Shown here piece by piece: positions 12,176 to 22,613 of a stretch of 64,000 bases of DNA. The DNA lies in NCBI GenBank assembly GCA_021307315.1, contig JAJSPD010000091.1, forward strand, positions 1 through 64,000, written 5' to 3'. Source of the stretch: Bisporella sp. PMI_857. Its lineage: Eukaryota > Ascomycota > Leotiomycetes > Helotiales > Helotiaceae. Under the pieces are notes generated by a model that was given only the letters and a program-made list of their open reading frames with translations, ran no database searches and had not been told where the DNA came from. The position numbers were made by a program, and so were the translations under genes. Numbering within the stretch: position 1 is the first letter of the stretch; each line of letters opens with the position of its first letter.

Positions 12176-13315
12176 AAAGAACTTCGAGAATTTGAAACGG
12201 CACTCGAGTAAAAGAAGAGAATGCCATAGCAGATGCTAATGGAAGAAGATTCAAACAAGCTTAGATAAAGAACAGCTAGCTTGGAAGCGAGAAAAGCGAC
12301 CTAAATGAAGCATCTATGGAGTTGAGTCTTTTTTGGTGATCAGAGAGAAGAGCAGTGAGCAGTTCCTTCTTTATAGGCTATCAGTGCCGGGGAAAGCAGT
12401 TACGATTAAAAGTCGAAAGGTCAGATTAATGCTAGTTAGGCACCAATTCTAAATTATTTTCGTCATGTTTTGTATTAGCTTGGGGAACCTAAACCAGTAA
12501 AATCCGGGGAACGGTTATTTCGTGCCTTCATGCGTACGTGGAAGTGATCATGCGGTGTCCCTCTAGCTATAGAAAATAATTTTCTAAATTTGGTAAAAGG
12601 CGCAAACCTTTTTATAGTACACAGCTTGACAAATAAAAAGGCTTGTAACTTGGCGGAGATAACTAAACCAAATCTATATATTCGCGTTATATTCATATAA
12701 TTTAAGCGATAGGCATTCGGCATCACTGCTCGGTTTATGTTCTCCTATTCGAGTTACCACTGGTTTAGCACAATTCGAATTTCTAATGAATGATATAAAG
12801 CTGATTCCATTTATAGTAGCTCCGGCCCAATCCTATCAGCCTCCCACCAATCTCGTCACCTGTCTCTGGCTTCTCTAAAACACAGCTATAAAGAAAAACA
12901 AAGCAAAAGGATACAAGGAACTCTGAATCCTAAATACAAAACCTGGCATTCTTTTACTACTGCTACTGGGTTCTGCTAAAAGCAAGTTAAAGCATGTGTA
13001 CTGAAAATTTGAATACTTTGTTTTTAACACAGAGTTGGCAGTTCCATCAAATGAGGCAGTTTATTTGTTTAGTAAGCTATAAAACTAGCAGTTTTTTTAG
13101 TTCTTATTTTATTAGACTTTAGCCATAACAAATAAATCAAACAAAGTGTCCTATTAAACTTCCTATTGCGTGGAATCTCACCTTGGGCTACATAACCACA
13201 AAAGCTATTTCGTTATATACAATTCTCATTACAGTTTGGCGTCTATCAATAACATATATAGATATATACCAGGCTCATTAAATCAGCATCAGCCTCTGGG
13301 TTGTCTATGCAGCAC
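12176..13315. other. AT-rich intergenic stretch
   Basis: About 1.1 kb with no recognisable coding sequence. It separates the dead kinase-like gene from the 3' end of the dioxygenase gene and contains several A- and T-runs. Confidence 0.45.
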
Positions 13316-14722
13316 TTAGACGGGAAGGACAACTTTTACGCCCATGTACTCTCGCTGATGCATGACCTTGCCATCAATAAGCACTTGGTCGGCACCCACC
13401 CTATTGCGCACCGTGTCTGTTGGATCCGTAGCCGTGGAGATCTGGATCTCGCGCCACTGACGATTGGTGGGCACAAGTTTGCCCTGGGACGTGAGCTTCT
13501 TGAACTCCTTGTAAACGCCTTGTTCCTCAACGCAGCCCTCTCGTTGGATAAGTGGTGATTCTGGCGAACGTGGTTAGCGTTGGTTGTTATGCTATCTGCC
13601 CTAATCCTAATTCACTCACCTTGTGCAGGCGCCATGCGCAACTCGCCAACGGAGCTGTTAAACAGCACCAATGAGAGGCGCTCTTCGTGCAGTTGATCCA
13701 CTGGCGGCTTGAAAACGCGGTGGCGAGTGGCCTTGAAGTGGCCGCCAGAGACAATCTCAAGGGTATCGCCAATGTTGATGACAAGCGCTCCGGGTTTGTA
13801 AGGCACATAATACCACTGCTCGTCGCGACCCCAAATCTGGAGACATGAGATAGGAACAGAAAATAGCAACGTAGTCAAGCCAAAGTCTGTGTGGCCGTGC
13901 ATGCGAAGGCCTTTTGCTGACTCTTCGACTTGTTTCTCAACGGGTCGGAAGAGGGCATGGCGGAAATATCCTTCACCAGTAGGGGTACCGTGCGATTGTA
14001 CGTTGTCCCAAAGGTAATCGTCAGGCAACTCCAGAACGCGTGAAAAGAGTGTGAGGAGCCGTCGATTGACGGACTTTGTAAGATAGTTGCAAAACTCTTC
14101 GATCTCATCCATGAAGGGGTGTAGGCACTTTGGCACACGGTGGTCAATGTCTTCCCAGTCAGGCCTGTACCAGTTGAATTGCTCAATGCCATCAGGAATT
14201 CCACGGTGCCGCTGAGGGTTGAGAATACAGAGTAAGCACATGTATAAAACTTCTACGTGTAGAGTTAAGATCTTATTACCTTGAATCCATATGGATGCTT
14301 ATAACCAGACCATACACCGGTATCAGGGTTGAAAAGAAGGCGCTCTTTGTCCTCATCACTGATATTCTTGTATAGATACTGTGCAAGAGCAAATTGTCGG
14401 TGAAGCTGTTGAAAGAGTGACGATACATGATTAGAGGCACTGGGTTTATATTTCATTTTTACGAATTTTATCTCACCTGCTCTAAGGACACCCCATAGTT
14501 CTCGAGGAACAGAAAACCATCATCGCGAATGGCACGTTTGACCTGTTGGATAAGGCTATCAACAACGGCTGGGTCATCTGAGTCAAGCAATGCAAGATCA
14601 ATGGATGCGAGTTTGGCAAAGTTGTGGTTCTCCTTTGTGACTGGAGGAGGAATCCACTCTGGAACAAAGGGTTTACCAGGTAAGTTTGCTGAAGGAGGGT
14701 TAAATGAAGCTGTGGGTGCCAT
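13316..14722 (-). CDS. 2-oxoglutarate/Fe(II)-dependent dioxygenase (isopenicillin N synthase-like), 402 aa
   Basis: Exons: 14722-14477, 14405-14280, 14211-13620 and 13560-13316; introns 71, 68 and 59 nt with GTGAGA, GTAATA and GTGAGT donors; 403 codons. The N-terminal part has the non-haem dioxygenase lead (SIDLALLDSD, AIRDDGFLFLENYG). The catalytic jelly roll shows the iron triad His231-x-Asp233 (MHGHTDFG) and His288 (ATRHRV), with Arg302 in RLS as the 2-oxoglutarate carboxylate binder. These enzymes couple 2-oxoglutarate decarboxylation to hydroxylation, desaturation or ring formation. A C-terminal extension of about 80 residues follows the core. The gene is divergent from the RidA gene across a 745-bp promoter with the cluster palindrome, so it probably belongs to cluster A. 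Substrate unknown. Confidence 0.88.
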
Positions 14723-15467
14723 GACTCGATTTGAAAGGGTGTGGTTATGGTCGGTGCGTTAGATAATAGATAGATATATTCATACAGTTATGTCTCAAGC
14801 CTTTATACAAAATGTGTAGCGAAACACTATGGAAGTCCTGTGTGTATGCCCAGGAGGCATATTTGTACCTGCTTCGTTAATTCGTATGAGCTTTCTGTTG
14901 AAACAGTGCTGATGAGAGGAGCGCAAGGATATTGTCTAACTTGCTCGTGTCGTTCCACTTCTGCCAGAATGATCCACAACTGATGCTCATTGTTGTAATT
15001 ACTCCTCCGACTTGGGTCTTCTTTCTGTTACATCACCCACCTTCGCACTATCTTACGAGAGCTCCCTTATCTGGAGCGAGGAAAGTAGCCAGGTTGTAGT
15101 CTTAAGCCTGAACCAAATTGGCTGGTTTACATTATTAGAGATGGCAGAAGGTTTACTGGGAAGGCTTGGCGCTTAAGCAGGAGGAGCTCCTCCTAAAGTG
15201 GGGCCGAACGCGGAAGGCTGCATTGAAGCCACACCACAACTGATGCGTGGACTCAGAGCTCCTCCATTTCGATAAACGGCAGACCAGCCCCTCTTTTCGA
15301 CTCACGTTATTGTCCTGATTGGAGCTGAAGTGCGTGGAGAGTGGTGCATATATGCAATTCAAACAACAACTTCTAAGGTACGCTTACTTTCACATTTCGA
15401 ACTTCACTTGACACATTTCTAACTTCACATTATTCTACAAAAAGTTTTTTGATATCCATCAGAGACA
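14723..15467. promoter_or_regulatory. divergent promoter between dioxygenase and RidA genes
   Basis: This 745-bp non-coding stretch separates two divergently transcribed genes and must contain both promoters. It holds a perfect 16-bp palindrome at 15179-15194 and a half-like GAGCTCCTCC at 15256-15265, elements shared with the other divergent promoter of the cluster at 17191-17959. Confidence 0.6.
15179..15194. promoter_or_regulatory. palindromic candidate regulator site AGGAGGAGCTCCTCCT
   Basis: The sequence is a perfect 16-bp palindrome. Its 14-bp core GGAGGAGCTCCTCC recurs exactly at 17423-17436 in the second divergent promoter of cluster A. Its position, 274 bp upstream of the RidA ATG and 457 bp upstream of the dioxygenase ATG, suits an upstream activating site. 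The binding protein is unknown; the cluster's C2H2 factor is an obvious candidate, by inference only. Confidence 0.5.
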
Positions 15468-15965
15468 ATGTCGCGGCAACTCATTTCCAGCGAGAAATTC
15501 CCCCCTAAGCCACATAACTGTGAGTGTTTGCATAAAAGAGTTCTTCGCCTAATGCCGGATTTTTTTACTGACCAAGCTGGCTATGTGCCCTGCAGGCCCT
15601 GCTGTCAAGGTTCCCGGTCTCGTTTTCTGTGCAGGCCAAACAGCCACAGGAGAGATTAAAGAGGCAACGGTGCGTATTTCTTGCCCGAGGGGTTTCTACT
15701 CCTTTATTCAATGACCGAGTCTCACAACATTTGCCCACAGAGAACCGCTTTACAAAACCTCAAGGAAGTTCTCGAGCTTGCAGGATCGTCGCTCGAACAG
15801 GTTGTCAAGTACAATGTCTACCTCGCCGACATGAAGGATTTTGCCGCAATGAATGAGGCGTATATTGATTTCTTGCCAAAGCCGATGCCATCGCGCTCGT
15901 GTCTTCAGGCGGTTCCGCCAGGAAATGGGACGGTCATTGAGATAGAATGTATTGCACAGGCTTGA
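15468..15965 (+). CDS. RidA/YjgF-family imine (enamine) hydrolase, 116 aa
   Basis: Exons: 15468-15519, 15596-15669 and 15741-15965; introns 76 and 71 nt; 117 codons, phases agree. The protein matches the compact RidA fold: VPGLVFCAGQTATG, ALQNLKEVLELAG, VVKYNVYLADMKDF, NEAYIDFLPKPMPSRSCLQA and a terminal VIEIECIAQA. The Arg of PSRSC occupies the position of the conserved substrate-carboxylate-binding Arg of RidA, and the Glu in the terminal strand is also conserved. RidA proteins hydrolyse reactive 2-aminoacrylate and other imines produced by PLP enzymes or amine oxidation. At 116 residues it is slightly shorter than the usual 125-130, mainly at the N-terminus. Placed in cluster A, it may deal with an imine intermediate of the pathway. 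Confidence 0.88.
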
Positions 15966-16389
15966 GATATTGTCTTTGTAAGACGAGGAAGGATGGGTAT
16001 ATGAATAGAATATAAACGAAATAATTGGAACAATTACTAGTGTCATGGGCCAAATTGTTGATGAAGTCAGTAGATTAGTGAAAGAAGTGTTCCTATACAT
16101 CATGTGGAGTCTTACGTGTTTCCGTCAGATGGTATGAAAGCAGGGCAAGAACAAAAGTCATAGCTGCTAAATTGCGGTAAATTATGTAGTAATACTCACA
16201 TAACACGAATTTGCAGCATGTCTCTTCCTAGGTAATTGTTATTAGGTAATCATCTCATATTCCTCGGAACGAAATTTTATGAATAGCAGGGATCAAAGTA
16301 ATACATGTCAATGCTCACGCCAAGGTATACATTTAGGTGTGAATCTCTATTACTGTATTAAAGGGTATCATAGTATCCTTAAAACCTTT
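15966..16389. other. convergent intergenic gap
   Basis: This 424-bp stretch lies between the 3' ends of the RidA and aldolase genes, which converge. No open frame of interest; probably both 3' untranslated regions. Confidence 0.5.
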
Positions 16390-17190
16390 TCATGACCGAG
16401 CAATCTCAAACTCCGGTATATACCAATTCTGAATCGCCTTTGTATCACCCGTAATGGCAACTGTGTCATACCTCTTTCTAGCCTCCTTTGCTGCGGCACC
16501 ATCGTTTACCATGCGTCCAGCCCACTTCCCATGCCTTCGCGCCGCCGCAATGATCTTGTCAATGGCAGCGACGAACTCTGGCTCATCTCCACGCGCGGGC
16601 ACATATCCGAGGAGAGACTGCGCAAGGTCGTTGGGGCCTATGAAGACGAGGTCCACTCCAGGCACGGCGCATATGGCATCGACGTTTTCGACACCAGCGC
16701 GTGTCTCTATCTGAATCATGGTCACAATGGTTTCGTTGGCAGACCGCATATATTCAGGTGTGGTAAGACCATGACCAATTGCAGGAAATGCTGAGCCTTG
16801 ACCACGCACTCCCTGCGGGGGGAATTTGGAAGATGCGACAATCTGTTGGGCTTCTTCGGCGTTATTGATCTGCGGTACCATGATGCCTTGCGCACCAGTA
16901 TCCAGGGCACGCTTGATGATGTCGTGGGCAGGGCCACGAATACGAATGATAGGCGACACCCCGAGAGCTGATATGGCAGCGACAGAGTTGTGCATCGAAT
17001 CGTCTCCAATGTGGCCATGCTCGCAGTCGATAACGATACCGTCGAGACCAGTCAATGAGACGATTTGGGCCATGCGTACTGAGGGAATAGCCATGAATGT
17101 CATTAACGGGAACTCTCCAGCTTTGATTTTATTGAGTAACCTCAGTCGAGGGTTCTCGATTGTGGTCGTGTGCGCGGTAGGGTATGCCAT
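16390..17190 (-). CDS. HpcH/HpaI-family aldolase/citrate lyase-like enzyme, 266 aa
   Basis: Single-exon frame starting at ATG 17190. It is a full-length class II pyruvate-type aldolase barrel: FMAIPSVRMAQIVSLTGLDG, VIDCEHGHIGDD, IIRIRGPAHDIIKRALDTGA, GIMVPQINNAEEA, then GQGSAFPAIG, MIQIETRAGVENVDAI and DLVFIGPNDLAQSLG-like (here SLLG). In the family the Arg of the IRIRG strand binds the ketoacid carboxylate, and the Glu of QIET with the Asp that follows coordinates Mg/Mn. Members cleave 4-hydroxy-2-oxo acids (or 2-keto-3-deoxy acids) to pyruvate plus an aldehyde. Length is standard. It is divergent from the MFS gene over a 769-bp promoter with the cluster palindrome, so it is likely the carbon-carbon cleaving step of cluster A. 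Confidence 0.92.
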   Translation of the reverse strand: MAYPTAHTTTIENPRLRLLNKIKAGEFPLMTFMAIPSVRMAQIVSLTGLDGIVIDCEHGHIGDDSMHNSVAAISALGVSPIIRIRGPAHDIIKRALDTGAQGIMVPQINNAEEAQQIVASSKFPPQGVRGQGSAFPAIGHGLTTPEYMRSANETIVTMIQIETRAGVENVDAICAVPGVDLVFIGPNDLAQSLLGYVPARGDEPEFVAAIDKIIAAARRHGKWAGRMVNDGAAAKEARKRYDTVAITGDTKAIQNWYIPEFEIARS

Positions 17191-17420
17191 GGCTGCAGCT
17201 AGTAAGATTTACTTTGTCGTTTGCTGGAGGTGGTTGAGATGTGTGTTTACTTTAAGAAGTGGTGATTTTTTGCTCCCTCCTGCCTCGGCCATGACGTTCT
17301 GGGTTTGTTAAATGTTTTTCGGACTTTTTCTACTTATCGGACTCATCCCCGGTTGTTGGGGAGGAGAGCAGCGGCTCACAGCGAAGTGGAGTTGCCGGAG
17401 CTCCTTTTCGCTACCCCTGT

Positions 17421-17438
17421 CTGGAGGAGCTCCTCCAG
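17421..17438. promoter_or_regulatory. palindromic candidate regulator site CTGGAGGAGCTCCTCCAG
   Basis: A perfect 18-bp palindrome with its centre between 17429 and 17430. It shares the 14-bp core GGAGGAGCTCCTCC with the site at 15179-15194. It lies 231 bp upstream of the aldolase start and 522 bp upstream of the transporter start. Confidence 0.5.
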
Positions 17439-17487
17439 ATGCATGGTCAAGCCCCCACTATTGTTGACTCCTCCAATAATCATTAGT

Positions 17488-17506
17488 CTAACCTTAACCC
17501 TAACCC
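17488..17506. repeat. short interstitial telomere-like repeat
   Basis: The plus strand reads CTAACCTTAACCCTAACCC, that is two TAACCC units preceded by an imperfect one. TTAGGG is the telomere unit in most filamentous ascomycetes. It is too short to prove a former telomere and may be a chance match or a Myb-type factor site in the promoter. Confidence 0.4.
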
Positions 17507-17959
17507 ACACGACTCATGTATCTCGAACCTGACCCCTGCCCTGCCCCTGGTAGAGAAACATTGAATTATTTCTTAATCCTGCTCCTGTTTCTGTGTAATC
17601 CGGGGTAATGGTGTCTATCTGCATGGTCATCTGGGGAATAGTTCCCGTTGGATTGATGACCCTCATAGCTCCTCCCCCTATCCTTCCTTATCTATGAGCT
17701 CCTCGATGGATCCGTCAATCGCCGACGAATTCACGGGTCATGATCCTTGAAAGGGGGTCTTGGCCATTCATTCAAGATACGAAGCGATATCTTCTGACTA
17801 TGCTGGCTACTTCGAGGCAGACCTCGTCGGGACCATATAGTCGCTCAATGACCGCAAGATAATCACACACATTTTGCAATAGTTCTGAAGATTTCTTCTC
17901 GCGATTGAACCTTGGACGCAAGGACAGTTTCGAAATCCGTCATCGCAACGGCAACCACC

Positions 17960-19477
17960 ATGGACCTCGATAAATGCACAGCATCGGCTTCTGCCGAGGA
18001 CAATATATCGTCTGCAGAAGGGCAAGTGGTCGATGTCACCAGCGCGGCATATCGACGGATGCCAGAGTCAATTCGCAACCTTAGCGATACTGAAGTTAAA
18101 CGTCTCAGCGGGAAACTTGTCCGCAAGATCGATTTATATATCCTACCAACCATTGGGATCTTGTACATTCTGAACTACATCGACCGTCAGAATCTGGCCG
18201 CTGCCAAGCTCCAAGGGATTATGGAAGATCTAAATATGACCACCCAACAATTTGCTACTGCCATCTCGATCCTCTTTGTCGGCTACTTGCCTTTTCAAAT
18301 CCCCAGTAACCTCATCATCACCAAGGTCTCACGCCCGGGCATGTATATTTGCTGTGCTGTGGTGATATGGGGCTCCATTTCTGCTTCAACGGCAGCCGTA
18401 AAGAGCTATAGCCAGCTCCTCGCAGTGCGGGCCACCCTCGGAGTCGCGGAGGCGGTCTTTTTTCCCGGCGCGATATACTACCTCTCCGCTTGGTACACGA
18501 AGGTAGAGCTTGGGAAGAGAATTGCCGGCCTGTACATTGCGCAACAAGTCGGCAACGCCTTTGGCGGGCTCTTCGCGGCAGCTATTCTTCAGCTTGACGG
18601 AACACACAATATCGCGGGCTGGCAGTGGCTGTTCATCATCGAGGGCAGTGCTACGGTAGGCCTTGGCGTGATATGTGCCTGCATCATGCCCGAATTTCCA
18701 CACAACAGTCGCATCCTCTCGCAACTGGAGCGCGACATTGCTGTATGGCGCATCGAGTCTGAAGCGGGTGCGGCAGAGGGCACAGAGGAAGAGAGTACGA
18801 TGCGGGGCTTTGGAAAAGCCTTGTGCGATCCCAAGCTGCTGCTCCTCATCTTCTGCAACATGCTCTCACAGGCACAGGGTTCCATTGCCAATTACTTTCC
18901 TACGCTTGTCGCTTCACTCAACTTCTCCCGCACTATGAGCCTGCTCCTCACTGCGCCGCCCTACATTCTCGCGGGCATGGTCTACTATGGGATCATGTTC
19001 TACTCGGATCACAAGAACACAGTCTACCCGTTGATTCTAATGTGCATTAGCATTGCGGTTTGCATGTACATCCCCCCAATGGCGACACTGAACGTCGGCG
19101 CGCGTTACTTCTCCATGATGATTTTGCCATTTGCGTCGGTCGGCCCGCAACTTCTCCTCTACAAGACGATAAATCTACATCTAGCACGACCAACATCGAA
19201 GCGCGCAGCCGCCTCTGCTCTGGTCAATGCAATCGGCGGCACGTCAAATATTTGGGCTTCATACCTTTACTATGAGAAGCCGCACTTTTACGCCGCCTTT
19301 GGAACGCTGATGGGCTGTGCCTTTTTGTTTGCAGCCACCATCACTGTATACCGCTGGCTGATCTTGCGTGAGAACGGACGTCTGGATTCGGGTGACCCAG
19401 AGAAGATTGCAAAGGTTATCAAAGGTGGCGTCACGGAGGAAATGGTCCAACTCAACTGGCGCTACGAGATGTACTGA
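17960..19477 (+). CDS. MFS transporter, anion:cation symporter (Dal5/TNA1-like) type, 505 aa
   Basis: Single exon. The start is ATG 17960 in an excellent ACCACCATGG context; the frame is open further upstream but only with a TTG. The hydrophilic N-tail of about 60 residues is followed by about 12 hydrophobic helices. Family markers are YILNYIDRQNLAAAKLQG in the first loop, where ACS members have (N)YxDRxNxxxAK, then VGYLPFQIPSN in helix 2, AEAVFFPGAIYYLSAWYTK and a WQWLFIIEG signature before the central loop. ACS-family carriers in fungi take up organic anions such as allantoate, nicotinate and other carboxylates. With an aldolase, dioxygenase and SDR next to it, this is probably the uptake system of cluster A for an organic acid. 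Confidence 0.9.
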   Translation: MDLDKCTASASAEDNISSAEGQVVDVTSAAYRRMPESIRNLSDTEVKRLSGKLVRKIDLYILPTIGILYILNYIDRQNLAAAKLQGIMEDLNMTTQQFATAISILFVGYLPFQIPSNLIITKVSRPGMYICCAVVIWGSISASTAAVKSYSQLLAVRATLGVAEAVFFPGAIYYLSAWYTKVELGKRIAGLYIAQQVGNAFGGLFAAAILQLDGTHNIAGWQWLFIIEGSATVGLGVICACIMPEFPHNSRILSQLERDIAVWRIESEAGAAEGTEEESTMRGFGKALCDPKLLLLIFCNMLSQAQGSIANYFPTLVASLNFSRTMSLLLTAPPYILAGMVYYGIMFYSDHKNTVYPLILMCISIAVCMYIPPMATLNVGARYFSMMILPFASVGPQLLLYKTINLHLARPTSKRAAASALVNAIGGTSNIWASYLYYEKPHFYAAFGTLMGCAFLFAATITVYRWLILRENGRLDSGDPEKIAKVIKGGVTEEMVQLNWRYEMY

Positions 19478-19650
19478 GGCCGTAACGATACTCAGCTAGA
19501 AAGTCGGCGATATCTGCCTCCTGTCACATAGTCTCTCTATTTAGCTTTAGCGCCATCCGTCCAATAAACTTGATATTATGATAATAACAAATAATAGTAC
19601 CCCGTGATACTAATAATAGCATGGTCTGATGAAATATATCATTACACTGC

Positions 19651-21768
19651 TCATCTACCTAGCTCGTCTAGACATGGAATGATGAGCTTGCCTAGCTGCC
19701 ACCGACTCCTACGCTGGAAAACCTTCCTCGCCCACATCAAAGCTCCCTCCATGTCCCCATCCTGAATGCCGACAACTTGCATCGCACCTGGCAATCCCCC
19801 ATTCACGAGCTGCCAAGCAATCAAAAAGGCCTTGTACGCATACAAAGTGACCCACGGAGCTTCTGATTCTGGTGCGAGAGTCGTATCGAGATAACGTAAG
19901 AACCAGTCGACGTGTGGCTTAACGGCTTTGGCAGTGTTGGCTCCGCACAGAAACTCATAGGAAGGTGCCAGATGCGTTGACTGATTTAGCACGGCATCTA
20001 TGCTTGCTTCCACAATGCCACCGGTGTGCGCTGGCGACCACATCTGAAGCTCAATCATGGCGGTCTCCCATGTTGCGGCAGATGTCGCCGCGTGTATGGC
20101 ATCTGCGGTATCGGCTTGTTGACGGATAAATGGCTTGAGTGTGACAAGTGATGTTTTTAAGGCTCCAAGCCTTTCCATGCTGATCATTCCTGTCATTGTA
20201 GACCAACCCGATATCTCACGAGCACTAGAGATCAAAAATTGGGCAATGTTAATGGCTCCATATGGGTCAAATGCTGGAATGGAGTTGAGATCCGCATCGA
20301 GCGATAGAAAGAGCCGAACAGCATCTGCATATTGCACCGAGTGACCAGAATTTCTCGCAACCAGCCGCCGATGCGCCCATTCAGTGGAGGAGGATGCTGC
20401 CCAGTGGTCTTCTGGGCAGGGCAGCTCATGCTTGATTTCCAAATGTGAGATCGAGCGGGGGATAGATAGGAGCTGGTACCACAGCGCATCAATCTGATGC
20501 ACGGCAAAAAGCGTTCGCTTGCGCGACTCCACCTTGATAAACTCTCGCCACAGAGACTCCAGATCTTGGGTTGCGGTAGACTCCATTGTCAATGGTTGCA
20601 TCATCCCTCCCGCTCGAGCAAGCGAAATCATGCTGGAATGCATCTTGAGGCCACATGTGGAGTTATCACCGCACAGATACATGATGGCACAGATTTGAAG
20701 CAGCAAATATGTCTGGACTATGGTAATATGGGGCGTCAAACCATCCACCCTCCCTTCGTTAGAGGCGATGAGGGCTCGAGCTCGATGGAAGCAGCGTTCA
20801 GACAAACTCACGCCTGAGCCTACTTGATCACCACATTCTGGATCCTCGCCATACTGGTAGGCCAGGCAGAGAATGCTTAGGACTAAATGAGGAGCAATTT
20901 GAGTTGCATCAAATGTTGGTTGGTGAAGAAAAGGGACGAAGTGCGAGACATGGGTAAAAAAGATATCGCATCCGCGTGTAATCTGTAGGGCAGACGGAGA
21001 CCACTCGTCTTGGAATTGGGGTAGTTTATTCGATACCAAGCTCTCAGGAATGCCTTGGTTTATGTTGAGGTTGGCCAAATTCGCGTTGAATGAGACGGGC
21101 TGTGAGATGGTCAAGGGAGGTAGTTGGTTGTCCACGTGATGGGCTTTGAGAAAGGACGTTTCCAATAGCAGGTTCCGTTCCAGGTCTGCTGCATCTTGCA
21201 CAATTTGACATATGCAAGTCGACTCACTCATTGACTGTCGTTGAACCAGTGGGCCGGGGATCAGCTGGGCTTCACCTCTGGTGCTCGTCGGCGCATTGGG
21301 GGCAAGATTTGTGCCTTCCGCGGGGTAGTCAGGGTCGAGTCGATGCTGCGCATAGCGGAATTGTGTGTCCCAAATCTCGCTATCCATCTCTAGTTCACCT
21401 GCATCCCTCGAATTCTGAGGCCGCAGGCCATCTTGACTCTCTGGTGGTGATGCAGAATACACTCTGTCTGCTTGAGGGCTCCATCCATCACTCGTTGATC
21501 TGGGCGCTGGTGGGTCCCGCCGCGGCCGCTCTTTCCCTGGTCTCTGCTCGTGGTCCAGGTGTTTTCTCTTCATATGGCGATGGCGGAGGTCAGGACGTGA
21601 GAATGTGGCTTGGCAAAAGTCGCAGGGCAGCGCGGCCGCGTCCTGGGAGCGAGAATGCAACGCAGCATGTCGCTTCAGGTTCTCATGCCGAGTAAAGCGT
21701 GTTTGGCAAATGAAGCATTGGAATGGCTGATTGGACCGCATGCCTCTGCTGGCATGAGTGATGGACAT
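19651..21768 (-). CDS. C2H2 zinc-finger transcription factor with fungal-specific regulatory domain, 705 aa
   Basis: The minus-strand frame is open further upstream without an ATG, so I start at ATG 21768; ATG 21741 (residue 10) is an alternative. Two adjacent C2H2 fingers occupy residues 18-38 (C-X2-C-X12-H-X3-H) and 49-70 (C-X2-C-X12-H-X4-H), followed by a basic KRKHLDHEQ stretch and a Pro/Ser-rich linker. The rest is the fungal_trans-type regulatory region, with the helical core including HFVPFLHQPTFDA and LVLSILCLAYQYGEDPECG. No intron is needed. It ends 173 bp from the end of the convergent MFS gene and lies inside cluster A, so it is the likely pathway regulator. Its binding site is not known; the GGAGGAGCTCCTCC palindromes are candidates. 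Confidence 0.87.
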   Translation of the reverse strand: MSITHASRGMRSNQPFQCFICQTRFTRHENLKRHAALHSRSQDAAALPCDFCQATFSRPDLRHRHMKRKHLDHEQRPGKERPRRDPPAPRSTSDGWSPQADRVYSASPPESQDGLRPQNSRDAGELEMDSEIWDTQFRYAQHRLDPDYPAEGTNLAPNAPTSTRGEAQLIPGPLVQRQSMSESTCICQIVQDAADLERNLLLETSFLKAHHVDNQLPPLTISQPVSFNANLANLNINQGIPESLVSNKLPQFQDEWSPSALQITRGCDIFFTHVSHFVPFLHQPTFDATQIAPHLVLSILCLAYQYGEDPECGDQVGSGVSLSERCFHRARALIASNEGRVDGLTPHITIVQTYLLLQICAIMYLCGDNSTCGLKMHSSMISLARAGGMMQPLTMESTATQDLESLWREFIKVESRKRTLFAVHQIDALWYQLLSIPRSISHLEIKHELPCPEDHWAASSSTEWAHRRLVARNSGHSVQYADAVRLFLSLDADLNSIPAFDPYGAINIAQFLISSAREISGWSTMTGMISMERLGALKTSLVTLKPFIRQQADTADAIHAATSAATWETAMIELQMWSPAHTGGIVEASIDAVLNQSTHLAPSYEFLCGANTAKAVKPHVDWFLRYLDTTLAPESEAPWVTLYAYKAFLIAWQLVNGGLPGAMQVVGIQDGDMEGALMWARKVFQRRSRWQLGKLIIPCLDELGR

Positions 21769-22613
21769 ATAGCACAGGAATCGAAGCGACCCGGCGTCTT
21801 GTTCTTGTTCGTGAGGTTGCACCTTTTGGTACAGTTTGGTGATTACCACCTCAAGATACTGGAGGCTACCGATTACCCCGCAGTCATGTGTGCGCCAGGC
21901 GGAGGGAGAGGGAGAGCAAGATGTTGGCGCCGCAGACGATCGGCGTCACTTAGCGCCATCCCACTACTGTCGCGGTATCTAGTGGCATCCAGGCGAGATA
22001 GGGGACGCGGTGTCTAGTCATCAGAATAGATAGGAGGCAGCGGAATCAAGTAATCAGGCATAGATAGGACACTGATTGGTCCATTGTCTCGATCGCATAG
22101 ATAACCAGGAACAAAATGAGGAAGGACACAGATATATGTTGGCGACAGTATCAGTATTGATAGCGGTGTCGGTATCAAAGATTACGATTCGTTGTCAACG
22201 CTAATGTGTCCATGCCGTTGACCACTCACATGGGCTACATTGCCAATTCCCCACACTTGAGAAATTCAGGAGTCCAGCTTTGTCACGCTGCCATGTAGCC
22301 GCAAGCCTCTTTTTCTTTTATTCTGAGAAGCAGTGCCCAGCCATAACAATAATAAGTCAATGCGTATTTCGAGCTAGATGGGCTGGTTCACGTGTTTAAC
22401 CCGGCATCATCGTGTAGTGGGGTCTTGGCTTCCATATTCGATCCGTCAAACGCCGGCCGAGTGAGTGAGAACATTCCGCCTGGACCACTTCCCCTTGTCG
22501 TTGCAAATAAACACAGCCTTCAATCTTCATAACCCTACCACAGAGGCACTCACCAATCTCATGTGATTTCTGCACACAATTCACTCAAGCCGGTCGAAGC
22601 AGCTTAAACAAAA
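21769..22613. promoter_or_regulatory. divergent promoter between transcription factor and SDR genes
   Basis: This 845-bp region separates two divergent genes. It contains a purine-rich run (about 21898-21920) and no copy of the GGAGGAGCTCCTCC palindrome. No further gene is seen. Confidence 0.45.

Larger units (their letters stand above)
17191..17959. promoter_or_regulatory. divergent promoter between aldolase and MFS genes
   Basis: Non-coding 769 bp. It contains an 18-bp perfect palindrome at 17421-17438, partial copies GGAGCTCC at 17397-17404, AGCTCCTCC at 17667-17675 and GAGCTCCTC at 17696-17704, and a short telomere-like run at 17488-17506. The density of GAGCTCC-type elements makes this the most marked control region of the cluster. 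Confidence 0.6.

Noticed and set aside
17912..17959. Longer N-terminus for the ACS transporter
   Set aside because: The upstream open frame begins with TTG and has no ATG; ATG 17960 has an ideal context.
21769..21849. Upstream extension of the C2H2 factor
   Set aside because: The extension starts with GTG and lacks an ATG; no splice donor was found to support an upstream exon.
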